In this document: piece by piece, positions 1 to 11,363 of the stretch
How the letters are laid out: the number at the start of each line of letters is the position of its first letter
Position numbering within the stretch: the stretch's first letter is position 1
Source: Eublepharis macularius
Taxonomy: Eukaryota > Chordata > Lepidosauria > Squamata > Eublepharidae
Assembly: GCF_028583425.1 (NCBI RefSeq)
Contig: NC_072791.1
Location: 198,996,311 to 199,060,310 of the forward strand
DNA: 64,000 nucleotides
Direction of reading: 5' to 3'
The notes under the pieces: model-generated
The model's database searches: none
What the model saw: only the letters and a program-made list of their open reading frames with translations
What the model was told of the DNA's origin: nothing
Made by a program: the position numbers and the translations under genes

Positions 1-834
1 TACTTTTGTTTTTATATTTTTAATTATTTCTACAAAACTATCTACAAATCTCTAACATACACATATATAGTTACAATTAATTACAGGATGTGTTACACCA
101 ACCATTTGTTTGTTTGTTGAGAACATATTTATGCTGCATCTCCAAGAACGTACCCTAGGCAGCTTAGAAATAAAAATAATAACAACAAAACATTAACAGA
201 TATTAATTAAAATTCAGCATTTAAAAAGACCCAGCCCACCTAAAAAGATCTTCTACTTCTACATAAAAAAATAATAAAATAGACCACTATATCACTCTTT
301 AAAACTATTTCCTTTTATTCAATGAAATAACAGATAAATACATTAAAACAGTATCAGTATCAGACGAGCTATTTACAAATTTCACCTGCATCCGTTTCTT
401 TCTTTCCCTCATACATTTATCAGTTGTGAGTTTTTCCATTAGTATTACATGCCAAACTCTATACTGCCAATTTTTTTTCTGGGACTGCTTCTTGTTTCCA
501 TATCTGAATTTGGATCAAAAGTAACTTTAATTGGGTATTCACTTTAAGTAATATAATTGAACACAAGAACTGTGCAAAAGAGAATGGTTTTAGTGGATTG
601 CCACAAAAACTTGCTACTGCATTAATACTTCAGTGTCACTGTCTCGTACTGCTATCACTTCGTTGCTAGTTATTCTGTATTTTGGTTAGGTCAATGAAGT
701 TGCTTTGTGATTAAGTATCTATCCCCGACACCTTTTTCTTCCTGGGAGACTTATCAAGCCAAACTTGGAACTGTGTATTCACTACACTCAAAAGATCCTC
801 CAGAACTCATGTCTTGCTTTACAAGGGCCAAACT
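1..834. other. AT-rich stretch without a recognisable gene
   Basis: The DNA is AT-rich, with no splice-flanked open frame or confident repeat. A short piece near 130-185 resembles the worn 3' end of an antisense LINE or SINE, but it is too diverged to name. Confidence 0.5.
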
Positions 835-965
835 ACATGTTCGTGTTTTTAACAAGTTGCATGAACCCAAATCTGTGTTCCCTGCAGTCACATGACAGCT
901 GCAGGGGAAACAAGTTGGGGAACCCGGACCCAACTTGTTAAGAACACAAATGTGTAGTTTGGCCC
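835..965. mobile_element. Palindromic MITE, Harbinger-like
   Basis: The termini are inverted copies: the left starts GGGCCAAACTACATG and the right ends GTAGTTTGGCCC. AACAAGTTG and CAACTTGTT recur further in. Both sides are flanked by CAA (832-834 and 966-968), a possible 3-bp target duplication. The ends resemble those of the elements at 22259, 34719 and 48815 (GAGCCAAACTACAAG), so it may be a distant relative. It has no coding capacity. Confidence 0.65.
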
Positions 966-2035
966 CAAGGGAACACTTAAACACATGCACATCCCAACAT
1001 GCGAATTATACGTGCGCCATAGTCCTGATTCTAATTAGGCACCCGTTCATGGGAACTGAGGAGAACCCACAACTCACGTGTACTCTGTAATGTTATCAGT
1101 GTCTTTTCTATAGCTACCAACTGAAAAAGACAGATACTGTAAACTATCTGGGAAGAAGGGAAAACATTTATGAAAACAAATGCAATGATGTTAGTAATTT
1201 TATGGTTTCAATGCCGCTCACCACCACAGTGGTAATCCTCAACCATCCATCAAATTAATAGTCCTCTATAGTAGCCACCTACTTGGGTTCTTTGCAGGAA
1301 CATCAAAGAGTGGGATGCAGAAAAAAATTCAGTCATGATCTATTGAGGCAGTTAATTTGTGACACTCAAAAGTATATCTTAAGAAAACGGAGGAAAAAAG
1401 GCAATAAGATCAGAGCCATTTCCCATGTTACTTTTAGACAACAGTAGAGTATCTCTACAACATAAAAAGTCTTGTTAATGTATAACAGAACAGGTAAAAA
1501 AACACATCCTTATCAGAAGTGTGTGTGTGTGTGTAATGGTGAGCAGATAAAGCAATGCAGGTAGGTGTATTTCTTAACCTACTCCCAGCTTAATCTTCAT
1601 CATCAACTGTGTGGCTAACTCTTTGATGGTTCTCTCACCCTATACTTTCTGTCACAGAAACCAGGGAAAAGGGGTGGGTGGATGCTCTAAATTACACTAT
1701 GGAATACCTCCATCATCTTCTACATTATAAGGAATGTATAAAATACATCAATAACATTCCCAATAAATCATTACCAAACATACTAATATATATATATTAG
1801 TATATACAACATACACATACATACAACAGTACCAATCCCCATTGTAAACTAAGTAACACTGCTGACATATGGCATAAGAAGGCATTCATTTATCAGCTCG
1901 TCTCATCTGATAAAATTTGACCAGCCTCTTCATACTGAGGCAAAAAATACTTACAGTTCAAAATAACAGTTCAAAATACTTACAGTTCAAAATAAGTCAA
2001 TATTTTTTTTCTCAAAGTCTTTATAGGCTGCTAAA
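966..2035. other. Unassigned intronic/intergenic DNA
   Basis: No gene is visible. The stretch has a (GT)8 microsatellite at 1519-1534 and a short TA run near 1786-1805. Confidence 0.5.
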
Positions 2036-2110
2036 GTTATTTATTTATTTATTTATTTTATTCGATTTATGCCCCGCCCTCCCCACAAATGGGCTCAGGG
2101 CGGCTAAAGT
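2036..2110 (-). repeat. Antisense retroposon 3' tail
   Basis: A (TTTA)n run is followed by TTCGATTTATGCCCCGCCCT and GGGCTCAGGGCGG. This is the reverse complement of the 3' end typical of squamate SINEs and LINEs, where a 'gggcggcataaat' motif precedes a TAAA-rich tail. The body is missing. Confidence 0.55.
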
Positions 2111-2112
2111 TA

Positions 2113-3283
2113 TATGATAACTACAGAGTAAAATATTCTGTAGGATGTAGGACATAATTGCATTACCAAGTACATAAATTACATGACTTACATGACTTAC
2201 TAAATAAAATAGCAATTCCCCTCCAACACTACTTACTGTATTTACGCCCCAAAGAAGACAGTCTTGAATTTAAGATGCTGCTGCCCGGTCTCTCTGCCTG
2301 TGACTCTCTCTGGCTGCTCCAGTCCTGCTAAGAGCCCACTTTCCTGCCAAATCCCAGGGGCTGCTCCAGAGTCCCTCCCCTCTCTCTACAAACACTGCAG
2401 CAGAGATATATGAGATGGCCCCTGATCAGTTGGGTCACACGACCCAGGTGATAGGTGGGGGGAAGGCCATGTTAGGCTTGCCAGTCCCCCAGTCCAGCCC
2501 TGCCACCTCTCACATGGCCAGTGGAAAGAAAAGTGAGATAACATGTTGATGGGGACAAAGCGGGTCATGACAGGTCACACTGTTGCACTGGGGGCTGATT
2601 GAGTAAAAATTGCCCCCAAATTTAGTGCCTCCAGCACAATCCATTACTTCTGCTTCCCGTCGCGATGGCATGACTGTCCCCCACAAACTTCCATCCCCAC
2701 TTGCACCCCAGGGGATCTGGCAACCCTAGGTCATGTGTCCCCACTAATTTGCTGGGTCCCAGGCATGGCAAGCCCCAACCACTCAGAGTATCTGTTACAT
2801 ACTCAAATTGAAGATACACACTCACACACAAACCACTGTAGAGAGGTAAAAATATTTGAAAATGTCATCTTGCTTTCAAGTCAATACAGTAATGTTTGGA
2901 TACATCACCATCTAGGTAAAAAGGAAGCAAAAGTGAAAAAGACCTGCTGAAGTAAATGTCATGTATTTTGGTGGCCATCAAGATCAAGCCATTTTTATTT
3001 TTTATAGGAAAAAGTCTTTATTTAAAAATAAAACTGATTACCAGCCTCCTAACTAGGTGATCATTTCATGATAATTCTTGCATCTGAGAAACAGTTTTGC
3101 TGACAAGTACCTTTATAGGTTCTTTGCTAGCAGCCTGTCAACATTATTTGCCAACCATTCTAAATTCAAACTATTAGTCAATATTTTGTTGGTAGGAACA
3201 GGCACTTCTTCAGGAAAAAATTACAAATAAACAGGAATCTGTTAACACTTTGGCCTTGGGAATCAGGATAATACTGGACTAGG
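2113..3283. other. Unassigned stretch
   Basis: I recognise no gene. The part at 2280-2850 is moderately GC-rich and may be an old repeat. The rest is AT-rich. Confidence 0.4.
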
Positions 3284-3497
3284 TAGGTTTGCCAACTACA
3301 GCTTATGAAATTCCTGGAAATTTGGGAGTGATGTCTATGGAGTGCAGAATTTGGGGAGGGAGGAAGTCTAGTCAGGATATTTTTCCAAGACTCTACGGTA
3401 TATCATAGATCTGCCCTCTAAAGCTGATCTCTATAGTCTGGAGATCAGATATAATTCTGGGAGATCTCCAGGCTCCGCCTGGTGGTTGGCAACCCTA
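3284..3497 (+). mobile_element. hAT-like MITE, 'gggttgccaac' family (family B)
   Basis: It starts TAGGTTTGCCAAC and ends GGTTGGCAACCCTA. Internal landmarks of the family are present: CCTGGAAATTTGGG, GATCTCCAGGC and a decayed 'tataatgccatagag' block. Copies at 6284 and 55785 have perfect 8-bp TSDs, which types the family as hAT-like. This copy is diverged and its TSD is not clear. Confidence 0.7.
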
Positions 3498-3570
3498 ATT
3501 CCAGCTCCACTTGGCATTTATCAACCCTAATGTTAGGGTCTGTGCAGAGATCAGTGGCCTTAACATATCA

Positions 3571-3773
3571 ATGATAATGATAATGATAATGATAATGATA
3601 ATGATAACATTTGATTTATATACTGTCTTTCAGGACAACTTAACACCCACTCAGAGCGGTTTACAATACAAAGTATGTTATTATTATCCCCACAACAATC
3701 ACCCTGTGAGGTGGGTGGAGCTAAGAGAGCTCTGAGAGAGCTGTGACTGACCCAGCTGGCTTCAAGCTCATAG
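3571..3773 (-). repeat. Antisense Sauria/ACA-type SINE with (ATGATA)n tail
   Basis: Read on the minus strand it has the SINE body (GAGGTGGGTGG..., 'caaaccgctctgagtggg', 'cctgaaagacagtatataaatc'), then a TTATCA-repeat tail seen here as (ATGATA)n at 3571-3606. The tRNA-like head is truncated near 3773, so it is a dead 5'-truncated copy. Confidence 0.8.
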
Positions 3774-4194
3774 GTTATACTATAGGTATGACCTAAAATT
3801 CATTTGGTTGGAAGTCAGTTCCTCAAAAAATAATGGAATTTATCATCCTACTATATAAAAGGCAAGCCGTATTGGTGATGACTCATTTTTTATCCCCGCA
3901 CAGGCGTACTCTGGCTTGCATGAGGATAAAGGGTCGTCACCAATACGGTTTGCTTAGGAGGGGGCGGGGTGGGGCGGCGCACCCCTCCGAAGGCTCTGCA
4001 GTGGCCACAGGAAGGTGCGGCACTACTGCCCAGCATGCCAGTAAGTAGGGCCATGCAAACCGTCACCGCAGCAGCCTCCTTGGGGTCTCTGGAGGGTTGT
4101 GCTGCCACAGCCACCAAGGCACCAGAGAGGCTCGTCATGCCAGCCCAGCCCTCAGCACGCCCCAAGCAGGCCAGGTGTCGCGACAGGCCACGGA

Positions 4195-4480
4195 GTGCTG
4201 CTGTGCTCAGCACTGGGCCAATTTCTGCCCACTTGAGTCTGAATCAGGCCAGCGTAGAGCACAGGAATCAGTGCAACAGGCCCTGGAGTGCTCCTGCACT
4301 CTACACCAGTCCAATTTCCACCTCTTTGAGGCCGAATTGGGCCAGTGCAGAGCTGAGGAACATTGCCAAGGTGGTGCAACAGACCCTGGAGTCCTCCTGT
4401 GCTCTGCACCAACCTGATTTTGGCCTGTTTGAGGTTGAAATCTGCCCACTGCGGAGTTCAGGAACACTGCTGGGGCAGGG
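4195..4480 (+). repeat. Tandem repeat inside the Helitron
   Basis: Three diverged units of about 95-105 bp follow one another. Each carries a version of 'tgctctgcaccaac', 'ctgtttgaggt' and 'aggaacattgcc', and two end in CCCTGGAG. The array keeps several frames open, which explains the spurious long frames here. Confidence 0.65.
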
Positions 4481-4538
4481 CATGCCCTCACAAGACCCTG
4501 CTAGAGCCCATTGCCTTGTTAAACACAATGGATTTTGT

Positions 4539-4754
4539 CAGGGCTTTTTTTCTGGGAAAGAGGTGGTGGAACTCAGTGGGTTGCCCTCAGAGAAAATGGT
4601 CACATGGCTGGTGAGTCACGCCGCTGAGTGGCGTAGAGGGCAATCTCAACTCCCCTCTGTCTGGAGATCAGGGGGCGGGGCCACCAGCCATGTGACCATT
4701 TTCAAGAGGTTCCGGAACTCCATTCCTCCACGTTCCCCCTGAAAAAAAGCCCTG
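4539..4754. mobile_element. hAT MITE, 'cagggcttttttt' family (family C), copy 1
   Basis: The ends are CAGGGCTTTTTTTCTGGG and CTGAAAAAAAGCCCTG. The 8-bp flanks GATTTTGT and GGTTTTGT form a target duplication with one mismatch. The interior is itself palindromic around 'cccctctgtctggagatcag'. It is inserted near the 3' end of the Helitron, so it is younger than the Helitron. Confidence 0.85.
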
Positions 4755-4769
4755 GGTTTTGTTGCTAGT

Positions 4770-5586
4770 CTAATATATCTAGGAATCAGATGGCTTTCCC
4801 CAGCCATTTAGTTATTCTATAATCGTGTGGCAGAGGAGGAAGAGGAGGACGATAACCAAGCTCAAAAGACTAATGTGGTTTTTTTTCTCATTTGTTTCCC
4901 TCACTAACCTCTACCATCCTTGCAGAGATTTGGCACAGTAGTTTTTTGCACATGACTCATGTGCCTGCCTCTGAACAAACAGGAAGAAGATATCTACTAA
5001 GTGGGGAAAAGATTCTTTCGGCAAAAGCAAATTTGTCTACTTGGAGAACAAAGCTGAGAGTATCCTTGGAGCTTGATAGAAGAAATTTATTTTATTTTAT
5101 TTTTAAAAACGAATCTTAAGACATTTACAATGTTCTGGAAAGCCCTCCATTTTTAATGTACATCGCGCTGAAGTGCCTTTCATTCCCCTTTCAACTATGA
5201 CAGAAGTCTCACTAATGAACCAGTGTTTTGACCTCCTCATATGATGAATAGGAAGGAAGTGGGATTTAAAAGGGCTGCAGTATAGGAAACTTAAGATTGA
5301 TGAATTTATTACTGGGTGTCCCTCTTAGAGAAGGCCTAAAACCCACAGATGGCAAAAGACATTCAGTGTATTTGCTCTCCCTTCAGCCTTCATTTACCTG
5401 TCACACAGAACTGTACAAAGGCAAAGAGAATAGCATTCAGTCTGGGAAAAGGTAAGGTGACAAATCATCACACACATTGTGAACAAAGGCAAGGAATCAA
5501 TGAACATGACTGTAAAAAACTGCTATTAAGAGATACGCAGAGATCTAGCTAGTACACACTTCCTACAATATAGAAATTGTCCCCCC
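4770..5586. other. Unassigned stretch
   Basis: No gene or confident repeat is visible. It has a short purine-rich run near 4830-4852. Confidence 0.45.
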
Positions 5587-5785
5587 CAGGGTGGGCGAGC
5601 CCATAGAGGCCAGGTAGGCGGTGGCCTCAGGCACGGGGTGCCGGAGGGAGCGCCGGAGGAGGCGCGGGGGGCGGGAGCACATGCCACAAAGCAGCAGCCT
5701 CCTATCCCTCCCGTCCTGCGCCGCCGCCGCCGCCAGCACAAGCCCCCGGCCGGGCGCAGCCACTGTGGGGGGGGGAGGGGCAGTT
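5587..5785 (-). mobile_element. GC-rich fragment of the 36299/8775 hAT-like family
   Basis: It begins CAGGGTGGGCGAGCCCATAG, close to the reverse complement of the right end of the element at 36299-36691. It continues GGCCAGGTAGGCGGTGG and GGGGTGCCGGAGGG, both shared with that copy in opposite orientation. The other terminus is missing. The GCC/GCG richness creates short spurious frames. Confidence 0.55.
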
Positions 5786-6283
5786 AACAGAAGGAAATGC
5801 AAAAGAACTGATCTAGGGTTCCTAGATAAGTATTGTTATAATTTGATAATATAAGGTAATTTGAATTTTAGGTATTTATATTATGTAAATTTTAGTAACC
5901 TACAATTTTAATGATTGCCTAGATATTTTAAGTTTATATTGTTGCCAAATACGCTTTTAGGACTGATTAATTTTACAAGTAAATTTTTAAAGGTGGTAAC
6001 TTGTGGAAATATGTACCTTTTAAATATTTATTTTAAAATGGTGTGTGTCTCACTGATGTGCAATCGTGGTAATTTATCACTTCCAGGCCATGTTTACTGG
6101 GCTGCTTGGAACACTCCACTGCCACCCAGGTCTTGCAAGGCCACTTGGCCACTCACAAACAACAAACCCCCCAAAACTAACTAAGCTTGTATGGGAGAGA
6201 GAAAAATGGATCGAGGCCCTGTGTCTGCTGGCCTCCAGTCTTGTTGCTTAAACAGTACATAGCTCTGTTCAGTTCATGTGCAG
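5786..6283. other. Unassigned AT-rich stretch
   Basis: I see no gene or recognisable repeat. Confidence 0.4.
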
Positions 6284-7105
6284 TAGGGTTGCCAGGTCCC
6301 TGTGGATAAATTCCTGGAGATTTGAAGGGTGGAGCCTGGGGAGGGAAGAGTTTGGGGAGGGAAGGGACCTCAGCTGGGTATAATACCATATAATCCACCT
6401 TCCAAGTCAGCCATTTTCTCCAGGGGAACTGATTTGTGTCACCTGGAGACCACTTGTAATTCCGAGAGAACTCCAGCCACCACCTGGAAATTCACCCAAC
6501 ACAAAAGAAATAACAGTGACTTATTTACTATTGCAATTTAAATGTACAATGCAACATAGTAACCAGAACTTTCCTTTGTATCATTAACAAATATCAATTT
6601 ATAGAGAATATAAGATCTATAGCAATTCTTTCTCTAACAAGAATCAATTTTTTTGGAAGGTATAAGATCTAAAGCAACTAGCAGTATCGTACAATTTCAA
6701 AAATTCAAAGTGCAGCAGTACTTATAAATTCCTTTTTCAAAGTGCAAGTGCTAGCTTAAAGGAACCACACCTTCCTAAATCCCATAAATTTCATACAATA
6801 ATTTCATAAACTACATACAGTAGCAAAATACAATATAATCCAGATTTCAGTTTCAGCAATAAGCCTTCAATAAGTACATCACGATCAACAATTAATGCAC
6901 ATATAAATTAATAGTAACTGCAATGGGTTTGCTAGCGAGAGAATCCAGTTTCCGTCATCCGCTTCCTCCTGGCAGTTACCAAAAGTAATGAATCAAAAGC
7001 AATCACATGTCAGTTTCAATGCTCAGTGGCCGCTCGCATTGAGCTTTGGAGACCACTTGTTATTCCGAGAAAACTCCAGCCACCACCTGGAGACTGGCAA
7101 CCCTA
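6284..7105 (+). mobile_element. hAT-like MITE, family B, split by an insertion
   Basis: The terminal inverted repeats are TAGGGTTGCCAGG and CTGGCAACCCTA. The flanks ATGTGCAG (6276-6283) and ATGTGCAG (7106-7113) are a perfect 8-bp target duplication, the signature of hAT transposition. The copy is split by 559 bp of unrelated DNA at 6488-7046. That segment is flanked by a duplication of the MITE's own 3' part. Confidence 0.85.
6488..7046. mobile_element. Unidentified insertion with 44-bp flanking direct repeats
   Basis: AT-rich DNA of no family I recognise interrupts the MITE. The MITE segment at 6444-6487 is repeated at 7047-7090 with two mismatches, so the insert is bounded by a 44-bp direct duplication. 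No terminal inverted repeats or poly(A) tail are obvious. It could be an integration with a long target duplication, or a local duplication with capture. Confidence 0.5.
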
Positions 7106-8718
7106 ATGTGCAGGGAGGCATTCCCATATAGGAGGTTCTTTATATTTCTCCCAAGTTTTGAACCCTTGACAGAGAGATACTAAACACAGAGACGTAATGC
7201 TTAGTTTGTAGCACTGAGCTAAGCTGTAGTTATTAAAAATGGGAAGTCCTCACAGTCAGCTACATTGAGATAGGGTTGCTGTTCTATGTTATTCTTCCAA
7301 CTGATTTCATTGGTTTCCAAGAAACTTACTGTCAATGAAGTATGAATAGGACCACAGCCTTAAAGTTAATCCTAACGTACTCAGAAGTAAATCTTACCCA
7401 TTTAAATAGGACAAGTATGCGTAGTACTTCATGTACTTAATAACATGTCAAATATTTCTCATCAACATGTAGTAATGCTGAGAGTTTCTCTGTCCAAACA
7501 ATTACATTGTCTATGAAACTAAAGATTAATATATCAGTCCATAACCTCAGCCAGCTAACTGAACCCCAAGAACAGCTGTAACAGATTCCTTACCAGCAGG
7601 AGGCTATATGATTGCTCTTTCCCAAGTTTACAGGACCTGAATATGGCCCCAACCATTAGTTAATGCCAGACAATTCCACTCCTTCTGACTCACTAATGTT
7701 CCATATACAATTCTTTTCCAGCTTTGAAAATATAAAGATCATTTTGGTTGGGTAGCTGTTGCTGATAGAGCTGGGGAAGGGATGAATAAACACTGTCTCA
7801 AGGCCGGGCCATCCATTAGGCACACCTTGGCAATCGCTAGGGCACCAGAGGTGAAATGAGGGGCCTTCTCCAGGGCAGTTTTCGCCCCCCCCTCCAGTCT
7901 ACCTGTTGGGTGGCATGGTGTCACCGCAAGCCCCAACCCCAGTGAGGGTGGCATTAGTGGAGGCAGTACCCCCCCCCCCGGCATAGTGAGGGAAGGAAGA
8001 AGGCAGTGGCAGCATTCTGTAGTATGGGGGCATCATTTGCTTAGGCAGCTATGAATCCTTTGATCAGCCTCAGGCTGCCCTTTTTATGTTTAATAGACTC
8101 AATTTCTCTTTCTGCTTAATAATTTTATCTTTAACAGTTCTAGTAATTTATCTAACATCTTTTCCAAATAAATTTGTAGAATTATTAAGAATTTGATAAA
8201 TAAATCGTTACGTAGGCCCCAGAAACCTAATTAAAGGTTTCCATGTTTGGGCCGTGAGCAGAGTCTATCGTGTGGCATAGGAAGCGTGATTATAGGAGGT
8301 TGTGAGCTTGTTCTGTTGGCTGGTATGTGTGCAGGAGTGAAAATAATAAAAACATACACTTGGTTTATATGTAGAAAAGAAATAAGAGTTCTTTATTGTA
8401 GGAACGCCATACTCTGATAGGAAAGGAGGAAAGACAGATCCTAACTACCTATCTAGTCTAAGGATGGACCTGGATGGCAGGACAAGGCCTGCATCCATGC
8501 TGCCAAGATGGAAGGAGGAGAAGGAGAGAGGTGTTGCCTGGAACAAATCCAGGAAGAGAAGGAGAGAGAGGGAGGAAGTCAGGAGGAGGAAATCCTGAGA
8601 ATAGCAATCTGCATATTAAAGGACAGTCAGCGCAGTAAACCATAGCAAACAGTAAACAGAGTGCCCTGACCTCTCTATCTTTCTAATTCTTGGTTTGTCC
8701 CCCTCTGAACCCTGAGGG
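7106..8718. other. Unassigned stretch with old repeat debris
   Basis: No gene is seen. A G-rich block at about 7797-7990 resembles worn hAT-like repeat ends ('ggcaccagaggtg'). The part at 8340-8660 contains purine-rich GGAGGAAG runs. Confidence 0.4.
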
Positions 8719-9045
8719 GATCCTCCTCTTCCAACAAAATAGTAAACAGTCTAGCACCTCTAAGACTAACCAACCAGGGCTGGCACTTCCATTGAGGCAG
8801 AGCCAGCACCTGCCTTGGGTGCTGAACTCTGAAAGAGGTGTCGTGCCAGCCCCCTAAGACCAGCGTTCCCTGAAGTGTGCGCGCTCCCGTGTGCTCGAGC
8901 AGGAATTCTCCTCTCTTGGTGCAAGGCATTTCTTCTGTAGTGCAGAAGGGCAGCCCTGTCTTCCTGCTCAGCTAGCGTCTGAGGAGCTTCGAGTTCAGCC
9001 CCATCAGCGGGGCCAGGGACATTTCTCTCTCTGCCCTTTCGCCCC

Positions 9046-9046
<1 letters not shown>

Positions 9047-9089
<43 letters not shown>

Positions 9090-9102
9090 ACTCACTCACT
9101 CA
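9047..9102. repeat. (CT)n followed by (CACT)n microsatellite
   Basis: A simple run of CT dinucleotides changes to a CACT tetranucleotide at about 9085. Confidence 0.95.
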
Positions 9103-9429
9103 ATTTAAGCCTTCGGCAAAGCTTCTGTGAGCAAGAGACACTCTAGCTGGCTGGGGAACAGTGAGCTCCCGGGCTCCCATCTGACCTTTTGTCCCCCTTG
9201 CTCCCATCTTTCGTTCTTGCTTCCTCCCCCCTCCCCCCGCCATGTACTAAAAGGAATGACAGGAGGATTGCCCATTGGAAATAATAGGAGAGGCTTGAAG
9301 GCCCATTGGAGATAATGGGAACCAGTGATGACAATGTACTTGCCTGGGCTCCATTGAAATGCATCACGACACAAAAAAAGTTGCAAAGAAAATGTGGAAT
9401 GAATTTTCCATAAAGGTCTTTGCGACCAG

Positions 9430-10078
9430 ATGGAATACTCTGGGAGTGGAATGACAGCCCCCAGAGTGCAATGATGGTCCCTAGCTATAGAGTTTGTGCT
9501 CCAGGACCAGAAGGACAGGTTTCAGAGTGGAATGACAGTCCTTGGAATAGGCTCAGTGCTCTGGGACTGGAAGAACAGCCCCCAAAGTGCAGTGCAATGA
9601 CACCCCCTGGGAGTAGAAGAAGCATTCTGGGACTGGAATGGCAGGCACCAGACTGGAATGACAGACCCTGGGAGGAGCAGAAGTGTTCTGGGACTGGAAT
9701 GACAACTCCCAGGGTGCAATGACAGCCCCTCAGAGCAGAATCTGTGCTCTGGGAAGGAATGACAGATTGCACAGTGGAATGATAGCCCCTGGTAGTAGAG
9801 AAGCATTCTTGGAGTGGAATTACAGGCACCACAATGGAATGACAGCCCCTGGGAGTAGCAGAAGTTTTCTTGGACTGGAATGACAGCCCCAGAGTGGAAT
9901 GACAGCCCCTAGGAATAGAACCTGTGCTTAGGGACTGGAATGACAGGTCAAAGAGTGGAACGACTGCTTCTGGGAATAGGGTCAGGGCTCTGGGACTGGA
10001 ATAACACCTCCTGTCATTCCACACCCACTGCCATTCCAGTCCCAGACCACTGATTCTTCTCCCAGGGACTCTCATTCC
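9430..10078. repeat. Minisatellite, about 60-bp period
   Basis: About ten diverged units are built on 'ctgggactggaatgacag' plus 'agagtggaatgacagcccc' and 'tgggagtagaag'. The sub-motif GGAATGACAG recurs at half-unit spacing. Lack of stops in one minus frame yields a 206-codon repetitive open frame that is not credible as a gene. Confidence 0.85.
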
Positions 10079-10106
10079 ACTCTGGGGCCTGTGTTGATAG
10101 ATCAAG

Positions 10107-10247
10107 ATGGATAGCCGTGTTTGTCTGTAGCAGGAGAAAAAGGCAAGAGTCCAGTAGCACCTATAAGACTACCAAAATTTGTGGTAGAATATGCACTTTC
10201 ATGAGCTACAGGTCACTTCTTCACTACTGGACTCTTGCTCTTTTTTT
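10107..10247. repeat. Penelope-type terminal fragment
   Basis: It contains 'gtctgtagcaggag', 'gagtccagtagcaccta', 'aagactaccaaaatttgtgg', and 'tgcactttcatgagctaca'. These are diverged versions of the sequence that ends the Penelope element at 44760-44870, in antisense. Confidence 0.6.
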
Positions 10248-11363
10248 GTGTTGTAATGCATTTCAATGGAGCTCATGCAAGTAAATTGGCATTCCTGGCT
10301 CCCAATTTCTCCAATGGGTCTTCAAGCCTCTCCCATTATTTCTAATGGGCAATCCTGTCATTCCTTTTAGTATATCCCCTTCCCTCTCCCCAGCTGGCAT
10401 CAATTCTACTTCTCACCTTTCCTCAGGCTTTGTGGGGGGGCTGCTTTTGGTGGAAAGAGTGGCTGGTTGTGTGTGCACCACCGCAGAGGAAGGAGGAAGT
10501 GAGGTGAGACGCACACAGTTCCCTTTCAGTCCCTGTGCGACAGGTAGGAGCAAATCACTGTTGTTGGGTTTAAAGTTGTTGTTTTAAATTCTATTACTTT
10601 CCTCCCCCCTTCTCCCTTTCATTCTCCCTCCCCCTTCCTATTCTCCGATCTCAGTGCTGCTCCCCCTTCACTCCAGCAGAGCAGCGCCCCACACTGCGCC
10701 CCCCTCTTTATCACCTTCCTTCTCCTATTCCCTAGTTTACATATATCACCCCACCTTCCCCCTCTCCCCCAATAGTTTATTTCAATATTTATACACCACG
10801 TGCTTAGCTGTCAGCTGCTGTTCACTTCAAACTCAAGGGGGGGGGGAGAAGGATGAGCAAGGAGGGTAGTTCCCGAAAGGGATCTCTGACAAAGGTGATC
10901 AATATTTTAAGGCTTGGAGAGGGTCAGAGAGAAACAGAAGGCTTCAGCTCAGTCTCCCCCTTCCAAACATCTCTCTTCTCCAAGCAGGCCCTGTAAAGAG
11001 AAGCCCTCCTTCTACTGCCAAGAGTCTCTGGGTTCAGAGAGAGGTGGGAAGAAAGAGAGAGGGAAACATTTTTACACACACACACACAAAAGGTGTGCTC
11101 AAAGCTTCAATGCAAGTCACTGTTTCTGCTCACAAAATAGATTTTTGGCTCACAATAAGAAAAGCAAAGATTGTTGTTATTCTCACACTTATTTTAAAAA
11201 TTTAAATTTAAATTAAGAAATAAAAATTAAATTAAAAATGTAAAAAGTTTCCAAGTGCTTTTCATTTTTCCTACATTTCTTCTGTTTTTTAAAATTGGTT
11301 AATGGGGGGGGGGCACAAGTAGGTATCTCGCCTCAGGCACCAGAAACCCTGGCACCGGCCCTG

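Larger units (their letters stand above)
3846..4768 (+). mobile_element. Non-autonomous Helitron
   Basis: The left end is TCCTACTATATAAAAGG preceded by A. The right end is CTAG followed by T, as expected for insertion into an AT dinucleotide with no target duplication. A short hairpin, CCATTG...CAATGG (about 4509-4531), lies just before the terminal CTAG once the later hAT insertion (4539-4754) is discounted. Near the 5' end AAGCCGTATTGGTGA pairs with TCACCAATACGG. There is no Rep/helicase open frame, so it depended on an autonomous partner. Internal tandem repeats are listed separately. Confidence 0.75.
9246..10375. repeat. Foldback arms enclosing a minisatellite
   Basis: The arm at 9246-9372 (TACTAAAAGGAATGACAGGA..., 'attgcccattggaaataat', 'ctccattgaaatgcat') is matched in reverse complement at 10254-10375 ('atgcatttcaatggagc', 'taatgggcaatcctgtcat', CCTTTTAGTA). 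The two could form a long stem-loop. Between them lie the minisatellite and a Penelope-type fragment. Confidence 0.8.
8775..11363. mobile_element. 2.6 kb non-autonomous hAT-like element
   Basis: The left end is CAGGGCTGGCAC and the right end is GCACCGGCCCTG. The target duplication TAACCAAC is perfect (8767-8774 and 11364-11371). No transposase is encoded. The interior holds a dinucleotide run, a foldback with about 130-bp arms around a minisatellite, and a Penelope-type fragment. The right end matches the left end of the short element at 36299 in opposite orientation, so both belong to one family. Confidence 0.8.

Noticed and set aside
3969..4742. 257-codon plus-strand open frame
   Set aside because: It runs through the Helitron tandem repeats and into the hAT MITE, so it is a chance frame through two mobile elements.
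9047..9102. Short regular repeats as a CRISPR array
   Set aside because: It is a microsatellite in a vertebrate genome. No repeat-spacer structure occurs anywhere in the window.
9485..10105. 206-codon minus-strand open frame
   Set aside because: It is the translation of the minisatellite inside the hAT-like foldback. Its repetitive sequence follows the DNA repeat unit and has no domain.
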